Assembly: GCF_000419605.1 (NCBI RefSeq)
Contig: NZ_ATTI01000001.1
Span: 190,001 to 254,000, forward strand
Direction of reading: 5' to 3'
Length of the DNA: 64,000 nucleotides
Source of the DNA: Sphingomonas phyllosphaerae 5.2
GTDB taxonomy: Bacteria; Pseudomonadota; Alphaproteobacteria; Sphingomonadales; Sphingomonadaceae
A program made the translations under genes and the position numbers. The notes under the pieces were generated by a model, which had not been told where the DNA came from, ran no database searches, and saw nothing but the letters and a program-made list of their open reading frames with translations. Below are positions 45,692 through 54,883 of this stretch, piece after piece (positions within the stretch are counted from its first letter, which is position 1; each line of letters begins with the position of its first letter).

Positions 45692-47014
45692 CTATTCCGC
45701 CGGCTGGGCCGTTGCAGGCACCGTCCGCGGCCGACCGGCCAGTGCATCGTCGAGCGCGTCGCGATCTAATTTTCCTTCCCATCGCGCGACCACGATCGCC
45801 GCGACGGCGTTTCCGACGAAGTTGGTCAGGCTGCGGCACTCGCTCATGAAGCGATCGACGCCCAGAATCAGCGCCATGCCTGCGACCGGCACGGTGGGCA
45901 CGATCGACAGCGTTGCGGCCAGCGTGATGAAGCCTGCGCCGGTGACGCCTGCCGCGCCCTTCGACGACAGCATCGCGACGCCCAGCAGCAGCAATTGCTG
46001 GCCGATCGTCAGCTCGACGTTGCACGCCTGCGCGATGAACAGCGCGGCGAGGGTCATGTAGATGTTGGTGCCGTCGAGGTTGAACGAATAGCCGGTCGGT
46101 ACGACGAGGCCGACGACGCCGCGGTCGCAACCCGCCGCCTCCAGCTTCGTCAGCAGCCCCGGCAAGGCCGGCTCCGACGACGAGGTGCCGAGCACCAGCA
46201 GCAGCTCGCCCTTCAGATAGGCGAGCAGGCGCAGGATCGAGAAGCCGTGCAGCCGCGCGACGATCCCGAGGATGCCAAACACGAACAGCGCCGAGGTCAG
46301 GTAGAAGGTCGCGACCAGCCCGCCGAGATTGACGAGGCTGCCGACGCCGTATTTGCCGACGGTGAAGGCGATCGCGCCGAACGCACCGAGCGGGGCGACG
46401 CGCATCAGGATCGCGACGATGCGGAAGACGACGATGTTCAGCCGCTCGATGAAATCGAGGATCGGGCGCGCCGGTTCGCCGACCAGACTGAGTGCGACGC
46501 CGAACAGGATCGCGACCAGTAGGACCTGCAGGATGTTGCCCTGGACGAGTGCGGAGACGAGCGTGTCGGGGATGATGTTGAGCACGAAGCCCGTCAGCGT
46601 CGTGTCATGCGCCTTCTCGGCATAATCGGCGATCTTGCCGGCATCGAGCGTGGCGGGGTTGATGTTCATCCCCGCGCCGGGCTGGACGACATTGGCGACG
46701 ATCATGCCGACGATCAGCGCGAGGGTGGAGAAGAAGAGGAAGTAGCCGAACGCCTTGCCCGCGACGCGACCGACCGCACGGAGTTCGCGCAGACCCGCGA
46801 TGCCGCTGACCAGGGTCAGGAAGATGACGGGAGCGATCACCATCTTCACCAGCTTGATGAACCCGTCGCCGAGCGGCTTCAGCGCTTCGCCGAGTTGCGG
46901 GTAGAAGTGGCCGAGGATCGCGCCGGCGACGATCGCGATCAGCACCTGCACATACAGGTGGTGGTGAAGTCGCCGCGGGCCCTCGGCCTCCGGCGGAATG
47001 GTGGTGGCGTGCAT
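45692..47014 (-). CDS. dctA: Dicarboxylate/amino acid:cation symporter (DctA/GltP family)
   Basis: A 440-aa DAACS-family carrier. The serine-rich hairpin [16 protein letters not shown] and the motifs [20 protein letters not shown] and [14 protein letters not shown] are diagnostic, as is [17 protein letters not shown] near the end. It imports C4-dicarboxylates such as succinate and malate, or glutamate, with protons or sodium. The motif set is closest to DctA, but glutamate specificity cannot be excluded. It appears to be a single-gene unit. Confidence 0.93.
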   Translation of the reverse strand: MHATTIPPEAEGPRRLHHHLYVQVLIAIVAGAILGHFYPQLGEALKPLGDGFIKLVKMVIAPVIFLTLVSGIAGLRELRAVGRVAGKAFGYFLFFSTLALIVGMIVANVVQPGAGMNINPATLDAGKIADYAEKAHDTTLTGFVLNIIPDTLVSALVQGNILQVLLVAILFGVALSLVGEPARPILDFIERLNIVVFRIVAILMRVAPLGAFGAIAFTVGKYGVGSLVNLGGLVATFYLTSALFVFGILGIVARLHGFSILRLLAYLKGELLLVLGTSSSEPALPGLLTKLEAAGCDRGVVGLVVPTGYSFNLDGTNIYMTLAALFIAQACNVELTIGQQLLLLGVAMLSSKGAAGVTGAGFITLAATLSIVPTVPVAGMALILGVDRFMSECRSLTNFVGNAVAAIVVARWEGKLDRDALDDALAGRPRTVPATAQPAE

Positions 47015-47209
47015 AACCTCTCCTCGCGTCCACGCTGACGGACGTCTTGGGGTGAGGCTAACGCGGATTACCCCGCGTGCGAAAGGACGTTGTTCGGCCT
47101 CTTCAAGCGGTTGATAATGCCCGTTATTTCAGCAGGGGTGTAGGCATTCCGTCGCGAGGCGTGCGGGAATCCGCCCGCGTCGCGATCGGCTCGTGCTGCA
47201 ATCCGCACG

Positions 47210-48178
47210 TCACGGGCGACCGGCACGGTCCCAGGCCGCGATGTCCGCAACCGCCTGCGCGACGGACATGCGCGGCCGGTAGCCGGTCGCCAGCATCCGG
47301 TCGATCGCGTAGCGGACCGGCGTGCGGAAGCGCGCGACTTCGTCATGCGACGGAATGCGCGCGACGAAGCGGTCGAGCGGGGCGAGCGACGTGCCGGCGC
47401 GTTCCGCGACGGCGCCCAGCGCCTTGGCCGCCTTGCGCGCGATCAGCATCGGCCGACCGGGCAGGCGGCCGTGCGGACGCGGCGCCTGCACCGCGTCGCG
47501 CAAGGCTTCCAGATAGGCGTCCCACGTCGGGATGTCGGCGCCGTTGACGTTGAAAACCCCGGAAACCGGCGCGGCGGCGCTTGCGAGATGGACGATGAAG
47601 CCGGCGAGGTCGTCGACATGGACCAGGTTGGCGTCGCCTTGCCCTGCGGCGCCGAGCACCGGCCATCCGCCGTCGAGCAGCCGGTCCAGATAGAGCGTCG
47701 TCCAGGCCGCGCTGCCGGGCCCGTAGATCAGCGTCGGTCGCATGATCGCCACCGCCATCGCATCGGCGGCGGCATGGCAGGCAGCCTCCGCCGCGACCTT
47801 CGCCGCGCCGTAAGCGCCGTGCGGCCGGTCGATCGGCGTATCCTCGTCGACATGGCCGTGAACGGCGCCATAGACCGCGACCGAACTGAGCTGGACGAAG
47901 CGCTTCACGCCGGCGGCGCGCGCGGCGGCAAGCGTGTTGCGCGTGCCGTCGACGATCACGCGCGTGTCGCGCGGCCCGCCCACCGCGGTGTGGACGACCG
48001 TCTCGATCCCCGGCATCGCCACCGCGAGCGTCTTGGGGTCGAGCACGTCGAGCGCCCGGCCGCCGGCGGGCGGACGACGGTACGCCGCGACCACCGGAAC
48101 GCCCGCCGCCTGCAACGCCGCTACCACCCGCCGGCCGACGAAGCCGCCCGCACCGGTCACCAGCACCTTGCCCGTCAC
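47210..48178 (-). CDS. NAD-dependent epimerase/dehydratase (extended SDR)
   Basis: A 322-aa extended SDR: VLVTGAGGFVGRRVVAAL binds NAD(P), VQLSSVAVYG and the Tyr/Lys pair in GAYGAAKVAAEAA form the active site. Typical substrates are nucleotide sugars, also sterols or acyl intermediates. The GTG at 48178 overlaps the GMC oxidoreductase stop (GTGA), so I prefer it to a GTG two codons upstream. With the GMC oxidoreductase it forms a two-gene oxidation-reduction unit. Confidence 0.88.
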   Translation of the reverse strand: MTGKVLVTGAGGFVGRRVVAALQAAGVPVVAAYRRPPAGGRALDVLDPKTLAVAMPGIETVVHTAVGGPRDTRVIVDGTRNTLAAARAAGVKRFVQLSSVAVYGAVHGHVDEDTPIDRPHGAYGAAKVAAEAACHAAADAMAVAIMRPTLIYGPGSAAWTTLYLDRLLDGGWPVLGAAGQGDANLVHVDDLAGFIVHLASAAAPVSGVFNVNGADIPTWDAYLEALRDAVQAPRPHGRLPGRPMLIARKAAKALGAVAERAGTSLAPLDRFVARIPSHDEVARFRTPVRYAIDRMLATGYRPRMSVAQAVADIAAWDRAGRP

Positions 48179-49800
48179 CGGCACTGCTCCTTCAAATGGT
48201 CGGCGAGCCGCAATGCGAGCGCGATTGCGGTCAGCGTCGGATTGGCCTGGCTGGAGGTCGGCGTGACCGCAGCGCTGGCGACATAAAGCCCGGCGACGCC
48301 GTGAACGCGGCAGTCTCGATCGACGACGCCGTCGCGCGGCGTGGCGGACATGCGCGTGGTGCCACTATGGTGACCGCCATAGGCGCCGGCGTCGAGCAGC
48401 GCGTCTTTCAGCGCGTCCTCGTCATAGGTCAGCGTGCCGGTGCCGGTGCGCGCGAGTTCGTCACGCATCAGCCGGTAGGTGGCGCGCGCCGAATCGAAGT
48501 CCGCCGATGCGACGCGCCAGTCGACAAGCAGGCGCCGCATCCCCAGGGCGTCGCGCGCCGAGGTGAGTTGCACGCGGCTGTCCCAGTTCGGCGACTGCTC
48601 GCTGACGAATTCCAGCGGATAGCGATTGTCGCGCGACGGCAACGCGATCGACGGTATGCGGCGCGAGGCGAGATAGCGCTTCACGCCCCAGGTGCGCACG
48701 AAATTGGCGAGTTGCAGCGGATGCCGCGCGATGTTCGCGATGTGGCGCAGGTACGGACCGAGCGAGCGGTCCGCCTCGCGTGCGCCGCGGCTGTACTCAT
48801 ACTTCACCGCAAAGGCGGCCAGGAACATCAGCGACAGCACCGGATCGCCGTGCGCGGGATCGTTGGCGTCGCGGATATGCAGCCGCGCGGTGCCGTTGAG
48901 CAGCCGGAGCGCGCGCTGTGCCTCCGGCGTCGGCGCGATCCGGCGGCGGATGTAGATCCCCTCGGCATCGCGCTCATAGTCGAAGCCGATGCTGCGCGGC
49001 GCGCCGGTGAAGTGCGCCATCCCGAACGTGGCGGCGAGGTGGCACATATAGCCGCGCCCCAGCCAGCCGCCGGTGTTGCCTACCCCGTCGGGCTGTACAT
49101 CATCCGAGGCGAGCAGCAGCCGCGCGGTTTCCAGCCCGCCCGCCGCCAGCACGTAATGCCGCGCACGGACCTGCCAGTCGCTGCCGTCCGGCGCGCGCAC
49201 CGCGAGATGGTCGACGCTGTTGCCGTCGGCGGCGAGCCGCACCGCGGTGACCGGCGCATGGGTGAGCACGCGTACGTTCGGCGCGGCGGTCAGTTGCTTG
49301 CCGTAGCGCGTCCAGAAGTCCGTCGGGCGGCTGAAGCGCTCGATCGTGGTGTGAAGCCACTCACCGTCAAGCCCGGGGACGATCGGCGCGGAGGGCGTGT
49401 GATCGAACGCGCCGGCCTCCGCCGCCTCCATCGCGGAAGGATAATAAGGCGCGACGTCATCGTAACCGATCGGCCAGCCGGAATGCGCGACCCAGTCGCG
49501 CTGCTCGAAATCGATCGGATCGAACGGGATCGAGCGCCCGCCCCACAGCGAGGTCGTCCCGCCGAGCGCGCGGATGCGGTATGTGTCGGGCGGCCAGTGG
49601 ACGCGCGCGTCGGCGACGTCGCCGGCATACGCATCCTGCACCGCGGGTTCCAGCCGCGCACCGCCCGCTTCCAGCACCAGCACCTCGAGCCCGAACGCGG
49701 CACAGCGCGCCGCAAGCGTCAGTCCCGCCGCGCCCGTCCCGACGATGCACACGTCGGCGGGGGCGGGTGGGGCGGTCAATTCGCTGCTATCGGCTCGCAC
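48175..49800 (-). CDS. GMC-family FAD oxidoreductase
   Basis: A 541-aa glucose-methanol-choline oxidoreductase. The N-terminal FAD site is DVCIVGTGAAGLTLAARCAA, RALGGTTSLWGGRSIPFD is the second family motif, and the C-terminus has HHSGTTRMS with the catalytic histidines and ANPTLTAIALALRLAD. It oxidises an alcohol, perhaps a sugar. The start is GTG behind GGGAGACAGC. It is co-transcribed with the SDR gene. The role in the neighbouring polysaccharide-like region is inferred from position only. Confidence 0.9.
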   Translation of the reverse strand: MRADSSELTAPPAPADVCIVGTGAAGLTLAARCAAFGLEVLVLEAGGARLEPAVQDAYAGDVADARVHWPPDTYRIRALGGTTSLWGGRSIPFDPIDFEQRDWVAHSGWPIGYDDVAPYYPSAMEAAEAGAFDHTPSAPIVPGLDGEWLHTTIERFSRPTDFWTRYGKQLTAAPNVRVLTHAPVTAVRLAADGNSVDHLAVRAPDGSDWQVRARHYVLAAGGLETARLLLASDDVQPDGVGNTGGWLGRGYMCHLAATFGMAHFTGAPRSIGFDYERDAEGIYIRRRIAPTPEAQRALRLLNGTARLHIRDANDPAHGDPVLSLMFLAAFAVKYEYSRGAREADRSLGPYLRHIANIARHPLQLANFVRTWGVKRYLASRRIPSIALPSRDNRYPLEFVSEQSPNWDSRVQLTSARDALGMRRLLVDWRVASADFDSARATYRLMRDELARTGTGTLTYDEDALKDALLDAGAYGGHHSGTTRMSATPRDGVVDRDCRVHGVAGLYVASAAVTPTSSQANPTLTAIALALRLADHLKEQCR

Positions 49801-49858
49801 GCTGTCTCCCGGGGCTTGCTCGGCACCGGGGTAGCACGCCCGCGCGCCGGGGCAAGCA

Positions 49859-49904
49859 CGACGGCCCCGTATTGCCCCGATTCGGAGCGAAGACGGGGCC
49901 GTCG
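49859..49904 (-). terminator. Strong hairpin between the spike-type genes and the GMC gene
   Basis: CGACGGCCCCGT and ACGGGGCCGTCG pair perfectly over 12 bp with a 22-nt loop. It lies after the SGNH/small-ORF transcription unit and before the GMC gene on the same strand. No T-run is present. Confidence 0.65.
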
Positions 49905-49925
49905 ATCGTGATGCGAACCAGTCGC

Positions 49926-49997
49926 TTAGAGGTCGGCCGCCTGGTACCGGTCGGCTTTGGGCGGGATCGACGCACCAACGTGGTTTCCGCTCTTCAT
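49926..49997 (-). CDS. Possible 23-aa small protein downstream of the SGNH hydrolase gene
   Basis: ATG behind AATGGGGGT opens a 23-codon frame, KSGNHVGASIPPKADRYQAA followed by Asp-Leu and a stop. It lies 55 nt after the SGNH stop, before the terminator-like hairpin, so it would share the spike-type transcript. The composition is not random-looking, but coding is unproven. Confidence 0.3.
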   Translation of the reverse strand: MKSGNHVGASIPPKADRYQAADL

Positions 49998-50052
49998 ACC
50001 CCCATTCACGCCGCCGGCAGGCCCGCGGCGACGCGATGGCTTTCGATCCCGC

Positions 50053-51204
50053 CTAGAGAATGGCGCGCGCGATCGCGGCGGCCTGCACGTCATAGGCCCA
50101 TGCCGTTTCGTGGAGCCCGTCGGCGAACGCGCCGCTCGCCTGCGCGACGGCACGACCGCCGAGCAGCGCTTCCTCGTCGACGAACAGGCAATCGTTGTCG
50201 AAGGCGAGCGCGCGCAACGCCGTCCGCCACTGCGCCCGCAGTGCATCGGGACCGCCGGTCGGAGCGCTGCCGCCGACGGCGGGCCAGGTGAGGATCACGC
50301 TGCCGCTCGCCCGCGCCTGCTGGACGATCGCGCGCACGTTCGCCAGCCACGTGGCCATCGCGAGATTCTGCGCGATGTCGTTGGTGCCGAGGTTCACGAC
50401 CGTGAGGTGCGGCGCATAGACTGCCAGCGCGGCAGCGGGCGAGAACGCGGCGCTCGTATCGGCCTGGAAGGCCGAGGTGACGCCGAAGACGCCGAAGTTG
50501 GCAACCTCGATCCCCGCGCGCGTGCTGTCCCACGCCACCATGCCGACCAGTTGCAGGTTGCTCGCCGGCCCGGTCCGCGTCACCACGATCGGGCTGGCGT
50601 CGCGCGTCGTGAAGCTCGCCTCCAGGCGCGCGAACCCGCCGACCGCGCCGGCCGGGACCAGCGTCACGCTTTCCCCGCCCTTCGCGACCGTGAAGGCGGG
50701 GCGGTCGGTGCCGCTGCGGATGAACACCGAGCAGCGATCGACCGGTGCGGCCGGCTGGAACTTGCCGGGATTGCCGTTCGACGCGCTCAGCGCCGCGCCA
50801 CCCAGCGAATTGCTGCCGCCGCTCCAGCCCGAAAACCCGCTTCGTCGCGGATCATAGGCGAGTACCTCGGCGATGCTGCCCAGCCCCGCGCAGCCGAAGA
50901 AGCTGTCGCCCCGGATCGGGAGGCCGCCCGCCGCAAGCAGCGCGGCGACGCGTGCCGGGCGGCTGCGCGCAAATGCTCCCGCGGTGCCCGCACCCGTTCC
51001 CGCACCTGCTCCCATCGTCTTGCTGTCGCCGACGAACGCGATCCGCGCCGCATCGGCCATGCCGGTGCGCACCCGTCCGCGCGCCGCCGCCCATGCCAGC
51101 AGCGCGGTGGGCGCGGCCCTTTCCACGGCCGGTACCGGCGCACCGACGCGTGCCAGCGACGCGGCGCTTACCGCGCCGCCGATCGACCCCGAGGTCCGCG
51201 TCAT
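50053..51204 (-). CDS. SGNH/GDSL-family hydrolase (GTA head-spike protein-like)
   Basis: A 383-aa SGNH hydrolase. Block I is IAFVGDSKTMGAG with Ser61, block III is VVNLGTNDIAQN, and block V ADGLHETAW holds the catalytic Asp and His. A middle region (about 130-230) has a beta-rich carbohydrate-binding feel. It starts 1 nt after the stop of a spike-base-like gene. In Rhodobacter capsulatus the gene next to rcc01079, rcc01080, belongs with it in the gene-transfer-agent head spike that contacts capsule polysaccharide. I infer the same pairing here. A polysaccharide esterase is the simpler alternative. Confidence 0.8.
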   Translation of the reverse strand: MTRTSGSIGGAVSAASLARVGAPVPAVERAAPTALLAWAAARGRVRTGMADAARIAFVGDSKTMGAGAGTGAGTAGAFARSRPARVAALLAAGGLPIRGDSFFGCAGLGSIAEVLAYDPRRSGFSGWSGGSNSLGGAALSASNGNPGKFQPAAPVDRCSVFIRSGTDRPAFTVAKGGESVTLVPAGAVGGFARLEASFTTRDASPIVVTRTGPASNLQLVGMVAWDSTRAGIEVANFGVFGVTSAFQADTSAAFSPAAALAVYAPHLTVVNLGTNDIAQNLAMATWLANVRAIVQQARASGSVILTWPAVGGSAPTGGPDALRAQWRTALRALAFDNDCLFVDEEALLGGRAVAQASGAFADGLHETAWAYDVQAAAIARAIL

Positions 51205-51205
51205 C

Positions 51206-51472
51206 TCAGGCCTCCGCGATCAGGCTGGTGGCGGTGGTGCCGGTGGCGCGGACGTATAATGCGCGCACCGCGACGTAGCTGGCGTCCGGCAAGTTGCGGT
51301 AGGTCACGTCCTCGGTGCCGCCCACCCCGCGCAGCGTGATCGTACCGCCCCCGCCGACATAGATGCCCTTCGGCACCGACGGCAGTGGAGTGGCGTCGTC
51401 GGGCACTATCGCAAACGGCGCGGTCGCGGGCGCGGTGGCATTATCGGCGTTGTTCTGAAACCGGTCGGGCAT
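51206..51472 (-). CDS. Spike base protein, RCAP_rcc01079-like
   Basis: An 88-aa protein beginning MPDRFQNNADNATAPA and containing PKGIYVGGGGTITLRGVGG and PDASYVAVRALYVRATGTTA. Length and pattern match my recollection of the rcc01079-type spike base family, tied to gene-transfer-agent and phage capsid spikes. The ATG has a strong GGAGGA site. It is tightly coupled to the SGNH gene. No other capsid or tail gene is in the window, so the pair is either detached from a GTA cluster elsewhere or repurposed. Confidence 0.72.
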   Translation of the reverse strand: MPDRFQNNADNATAPATAPFAIVPDDATPLPSVPKGIYVGGGGTITLRGVGGTEDVTYRNLPDASYVAVRALYVRATGTTATSLIAEA

Positions 51473-51650
51473 CGTCACATCCTCCATCGTATGGAATGTT
51501 CCCTTTATGTTCGCTACATGCTTGTAGGACAGCCCCCTTGTGCGCCGGTAGGTGCGCGCGCCTTTTCAATTGGCGGGGAAGCGCTTACGCTTTAGCGTCG
51601 AGCGCGTTGACCGCCCGCCAACCCCCATCATCACGGAAGTGCGTTACCCG

Positions 51651-53792
51651 ATGGCCCGATCGCTGACCCTCGATGCTGCGTCCGTCTCCCGGCCGGAACG
51701 CGCCGATGCGCCGCGCGTGACGGTGGCCGATGCCACCGCGACGCCGCCGTCGTTCGAGGACAAGGTGGTGCTGGCGATGTTCGCGATCGGGGTGATCGGC
51801 GTCGTCGTGCTTCAGAAATTCGCGTGGCCGCTCGCGGGCGGCGGCTTCGTGCCGGTGGTGCTGCCGTTGTTCGCCGGTGCCATCGCGTTCGCGCCGATCC
51901 TGATGCGCCCGCGCTTCGATCCGGTGCGGATCGGCGGCTTCTTCCTCGCCTTTCTGGTCGCGTCCTTTTCCACTTTCTTCCTGGCCCCGCGCTACAGCGC
52001 GTCCAGCCTGATGCTGTTCGCCGCACTCTATGCGCCGTTCGTGATCCAATATGAGACAAGCGCCGCCAATTACCGGCGCTGCATGAACCTCTACATCACC
52101 GTCATGCTCGGGTTCGTCGGCGTCACGCTGGCGCAGCACCTGATCCAGCTGACGATTTCGTGGCGTGCGTGGCCGAACCTCAACCTGCTGATCCCCGCAC
52201 CGTGGCTGGTGCCCGATTACAATTACATCCAGCCGATCATCTACGGCTCGCGCTTCATGAAGCCGAACGCGGTCGTCTTCCTCGAAGTGTCGCTGCTGTC
52301 GCAATTCATCGCGGTGGCGCTCGCGATCGAACTGACGCTGTTCCGGCGCCCGATCCGGCTGATCGTGCTGACCGGCGGGCTGCTGATGACGATGGCCGGC
52401 ACGGGCGCGCTGTTGATGGCCGCGACGCTGCCGGTGCTGCTGGGTCGCCTGCGGCTGCGCAATGCGGTGGTGATGCTCGCGATCCTGCTGGTGGTGTGCG
52501 TGATCGCGTTCCGGCTCGGCTGGTTCGATATCGTCAGCTCGCGCATGGACGAATACAAGCATAACGGCACCAGTGCCAACATGCGCTTCATCCTGCCCGC
52601 CGAGCGGCTGCTGGAGTTCCTGCGCGATCCCCGTGGACTGATCGCCGGCATCGGTGCCGGACAGATCGAGAAGGGCGGCAATTTCATCTGGTGGCCGTTC
52701 GTGAAGGTGGCGATCGAATACGGGTTGTTGAGCGCGATCCTTTTCTACGGCTGGGTGATCTATTGCCTGTTCCACCGCGCGCCGGACCGCGCGCTGGCGT
52801 TCGTGCTGCTGGTGTGGTTCTCGTTCGAGGGGACGCTGTTGACCGCGCACAATGCGTTGGCGCTGGTGGTGTTCGGAACGCTGCTCCGCGTCGCCCCGGA
52901 AGAGGCGCGACGTCGGCGATCCAGGGCAGCGGCGCCCGATGCCGAGGTTACGGAGGCGCCACGGCGGCGACGGTCGGAATCCTCCGCGGCGCGGTCGCTT
53001 GCCACGGCGCCTTCGCCGTCCGTCGAGCCGGTCGGCGACGTCACGGGTGAGGCGCTGGTGTCACTGCTCGGCACGCCCGACACCGGCGGGCGGCTGATCT
53101 ATGCGATCGGCGACCTGCACGGGCGCGTCGACCTGTTCGACAAGCTGATCGCGCGGATCCGCGCCGACATCGCGGCCCATCCCGGCGGCTACGAAGGCAA
53201 GCCGATGATCGTGCTGCTGGGCGATTACATCGACCGGGGCCCGGCGTCGGCGCAACTGATCGAGCGCATCCTCGCCTTGTCGGCGGACGAGACGATCGAA
53301 TGGCGGTCGGTGCTCGGCAACCACGAGGATGCGATGGTCGCGTTCCTCGACGAACGCAGCAGCGGGCAAAGCTGGGGCCGCCACGGCGGGATGACGACAC
53401 TCGCGTCATACGGTGTCGACGCGCCGGAGAATGCGGACGGCTGGGCGGTGGCGCGCGAGCGGTTGCGCGCGGCGGTGCCGCCCGCGCACGACGCCTGGCT
53501 GCGCGGGCTGGAGCAGCATATCGTGCAGGGCGAACTGATCTTCGTCCATGCCGGGTTGCGCGCGGGCGTGCCGCTCGATCGACAGAAGCTGAAGGACATC
53601 CTCTACATCCGCGAGGAGTTTCTGAGCACGCCGGTCGACGCCGGCCTGCTGATCGTCCACGGCCATACCCCGCAGGACGAGGCGTACGGCGCGCCGGGGC
53701 GGATCTGCCTCGACAGCGGTGCCTATGCGACGGGCGTGCTCACCGCGGCGCGCTTCGATGGCGGACCGGTGCGGTTGATGACGACGCGCTGA
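51651..53792 (+). CDS. Wzy/O-antigen-ligase-like membrane protein fused to a PPP-type phosphatase
   Basis: A 713-aa two-part protein in one frame. Residues about 35-425 are a multi-helix membrane domain with a large loop and GLIAGIGAGQIEKGGNFIWW followed by VAIEYGLLSAILF, as in Wzy polymerases and O-antigen ligases. A basic Ala/Arg-rich linker follows (about 425-480). Residues about 480-713 are a complete serine/threonine-phosphatase-like metalloenzyme: GDLHGR (Asp488, His490), GDYIDRGP (Asp525), GNHED (Asn557, His558), VHAGL (His633) and HGHTP (His672). No stop or Met start separates the halves. It may couple polysaccharide assembly to dephosphorylation. Start ATG at 51651; a GTG four codons upstream is possible. 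Confidence 0.82.
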   Translation: MARSLTLDAASVSRPERADAPRVTVADATATPPSFEDKVVLAMFAIGVIGVVVLQKFAWPLAGGGFVPVVLPLFAGAIAFAPILMRPRFDPVRIGGFFLAFLVASFSTFFLAPRYSASSLMLFAALYAPFVIQYETSAANYRRCMNLYITVMLGFVGVTLAQHLIQLTISWRAWPNLNLLIPAPWLVPDYNYIQPIIYGSRFMKPNAVVFLEVSLLSQFIAVALAIELTLFRRPIRLIVLTGGLLMTMAGTGALLMAATLPVLLGRLRLRNAVVMLAILLVVCVIAFRLGWFDIVSSRMDEYKHNGTSANMRFILPAERLLEFLRDPRGLIAGIGAGQIEKGGNFIWWPFVKVAIEYGLLSAILFYGWVIYCLFHRAPDRALAFVLLVWFSFEGTLLTAHNALALVVFGTLLRVAPEEARRRRSRAAAPDAEVTEAPRRRRSESSAARSLATAPSPSVEPVGDVTGEALVSLLGTPDTGGRLIYAIGDLHGRVDLFDKLIARIRADIAAHPGGYEGKPMIVLLGDYIDRGPASAQLIERILALSADETIEWRSVLGNHEDAMVAFLDERSSGQSWGRHGGMTTLASYGVDAPENADGWAVARERLRAAVPPAHDAWLRGLEQHIVQGELIFVHAGLRAGVPLDRQKLKDILYIREEFLSTPVDAGLLIVHGHTPQDEAYGAPGRICLDSGAYATGVLTAARFDGGPVRLMTTR

Positions 53793-53808
53793 CCGGCCGC
53801 GCGTCGCT

Positions 53809-54132
53809 TCAGCGGCGCCGCGCCGGGCGCATCGGGCGCAGGCGGACGGCGATGCAGATCACCGTCGGCCAGAAGAGCGTGTTGATGATATCCGGGATCG
53901 TGTCCCACCACCGCCAGCTATGGTAATGAAGCCGGTCGAGGACTTCGTTCGTCAACTCTGCCAGCATCACCACCGACAGCGGGATGAAGGTGCCGAGCGA
54001 GCGACGCGTCACGATGCGCGCGATCATCAGCACCGCCATCCCGGCGTGGATGTGCAGAACGGTGTCGGTGGTACCGGTGCCGTCGCCGATCCAGGAAATG
54101 AAGCGGGCGTACAGCCCCGGTACGTCGATCAC
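53809..54132 (-). CDS. Small integral membrane protein (107 aa)
   Basis: A 107-aa protein with about three hydrophobic helices (HAGMAVLMIARIV, FIPLSVVMLAELTNEVLD, and a last helix around TLFWPTVICIAVRL) and a basic end. It starts at GTG, 4 nt after the PMM-like gene, and belongs to that operon. No family recognised. Confidence 0.7.
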   Translation of the reverse strand: MIDVPGLYARFISWIGDGTGTTDTVLHIHAGMAVLMIARIVTRRSLGTFIPLSVVMLAELTNEVLDRLHYHSWRWWDTIPDIINTLFWPTVICIAVRLRPMRPARRR

Positions 54133-54136
54133 CGGG

Positions 54137-54883
54137 TCACTTCTGGCAGGCGACGATCGCGGTCACGACGCTGATGGTTTCCTGCGGGTCACGAACGCGG
54201 ACGCAATCCACCCCCGCCTCGTGCGCGGGATAGTCGTTGCCGCCCGGGAAGATCGCGTCGCCGATGAACAGCATGTCCGACAAGGCGAAGCCGCTCTCCT
54301 CCGCCAGCTTGCGCAGGCCGTAACCCTTGTCGACCCCCTCCCGCGTGATGTCGATCGAGGTCGATCCGCCCATGTTGATCGCGAGACCGGGCAAGCGCTT
54401 GCGCAGGTCGGCCTGGATCACCTTGCGCTTGGCGAAGTCCGGATCCCAATGCTCCTTGGCATCGAGCGGCGCTTCCTGGCCGAGCGCGGAGAAGGTGATC
54501 TGGCTGCCGCGATCCTCGATCCGCTCGCCCCACGTCTTCTCCGGTACGAACCCGGTGGCTTCCAGCGCCTCACCGAAAGCGGCGATGATCTTCTGCTTCT
54601 CAGGCTCGTCGAACAGCTCGGCATAGACCGTCTGCCATGAACCGTCCTTGTGCGTGAACAGCTTGGTGCCGGTGGTCGGCATCAGCCACAGCCGCTTCAG
54701 ATCGGCGCGCGCGGGCAGGCGGCTGGCGACCTGCTTGTCGAACTGCGGCCAGTCGCCGCCCGAGATCACCGCGACGTCCGCGACCATCAGCAGGTCGGCC
54801 AGCGTCTCGCCCATGTCGTCCTTCAGCGGTTGCTTGCTGAGTGCGAGAGTGCCGTCGAGATCGAAGGCGACGAGCTTCTTCAT
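54137..54883 (-). CDS. HAD-IIB phosphatase/phosphomannomutase-like
   Basis: A 248-aa HAD-IIB enzyme. LVAFDLDGTLALSKQPL is motif I, VAVISGGDWPQF motif II, and FIGDAIFPGGNDYPAHEAG resembles the Mg site of eukaryotic-type phosphomannomutases. It could interconvert mannose-6-phosphate and mannose-1-phosphate, or be a sugar phosphatase. The ATG overlaps the Cof-type gene's neighbour junction (ATGA), so it is translated with it. Confidence 0.83.
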   Translation of the reverse strand: MKKLVAFDLDGTLALSKQPLKDDMGETLADLLMVADVAVISGGDWPQFDKQVASRLPARADLKRLWLMPTTGTKLFTHKDGSWQTVYAELFDEPEKQKIIAAFGEALEATGFVPEKTWGERIEDRGSQITFSALGQEAPLDAKEHWDPDFAKRKVIQADLRKRLPGLAINMGGSTSIDITREGVDKGYGLRKLAEESGFALSDMLFIGDAIFPGGNDYPAHEAGVDCVRVRDPQETISVVTAIVACQK

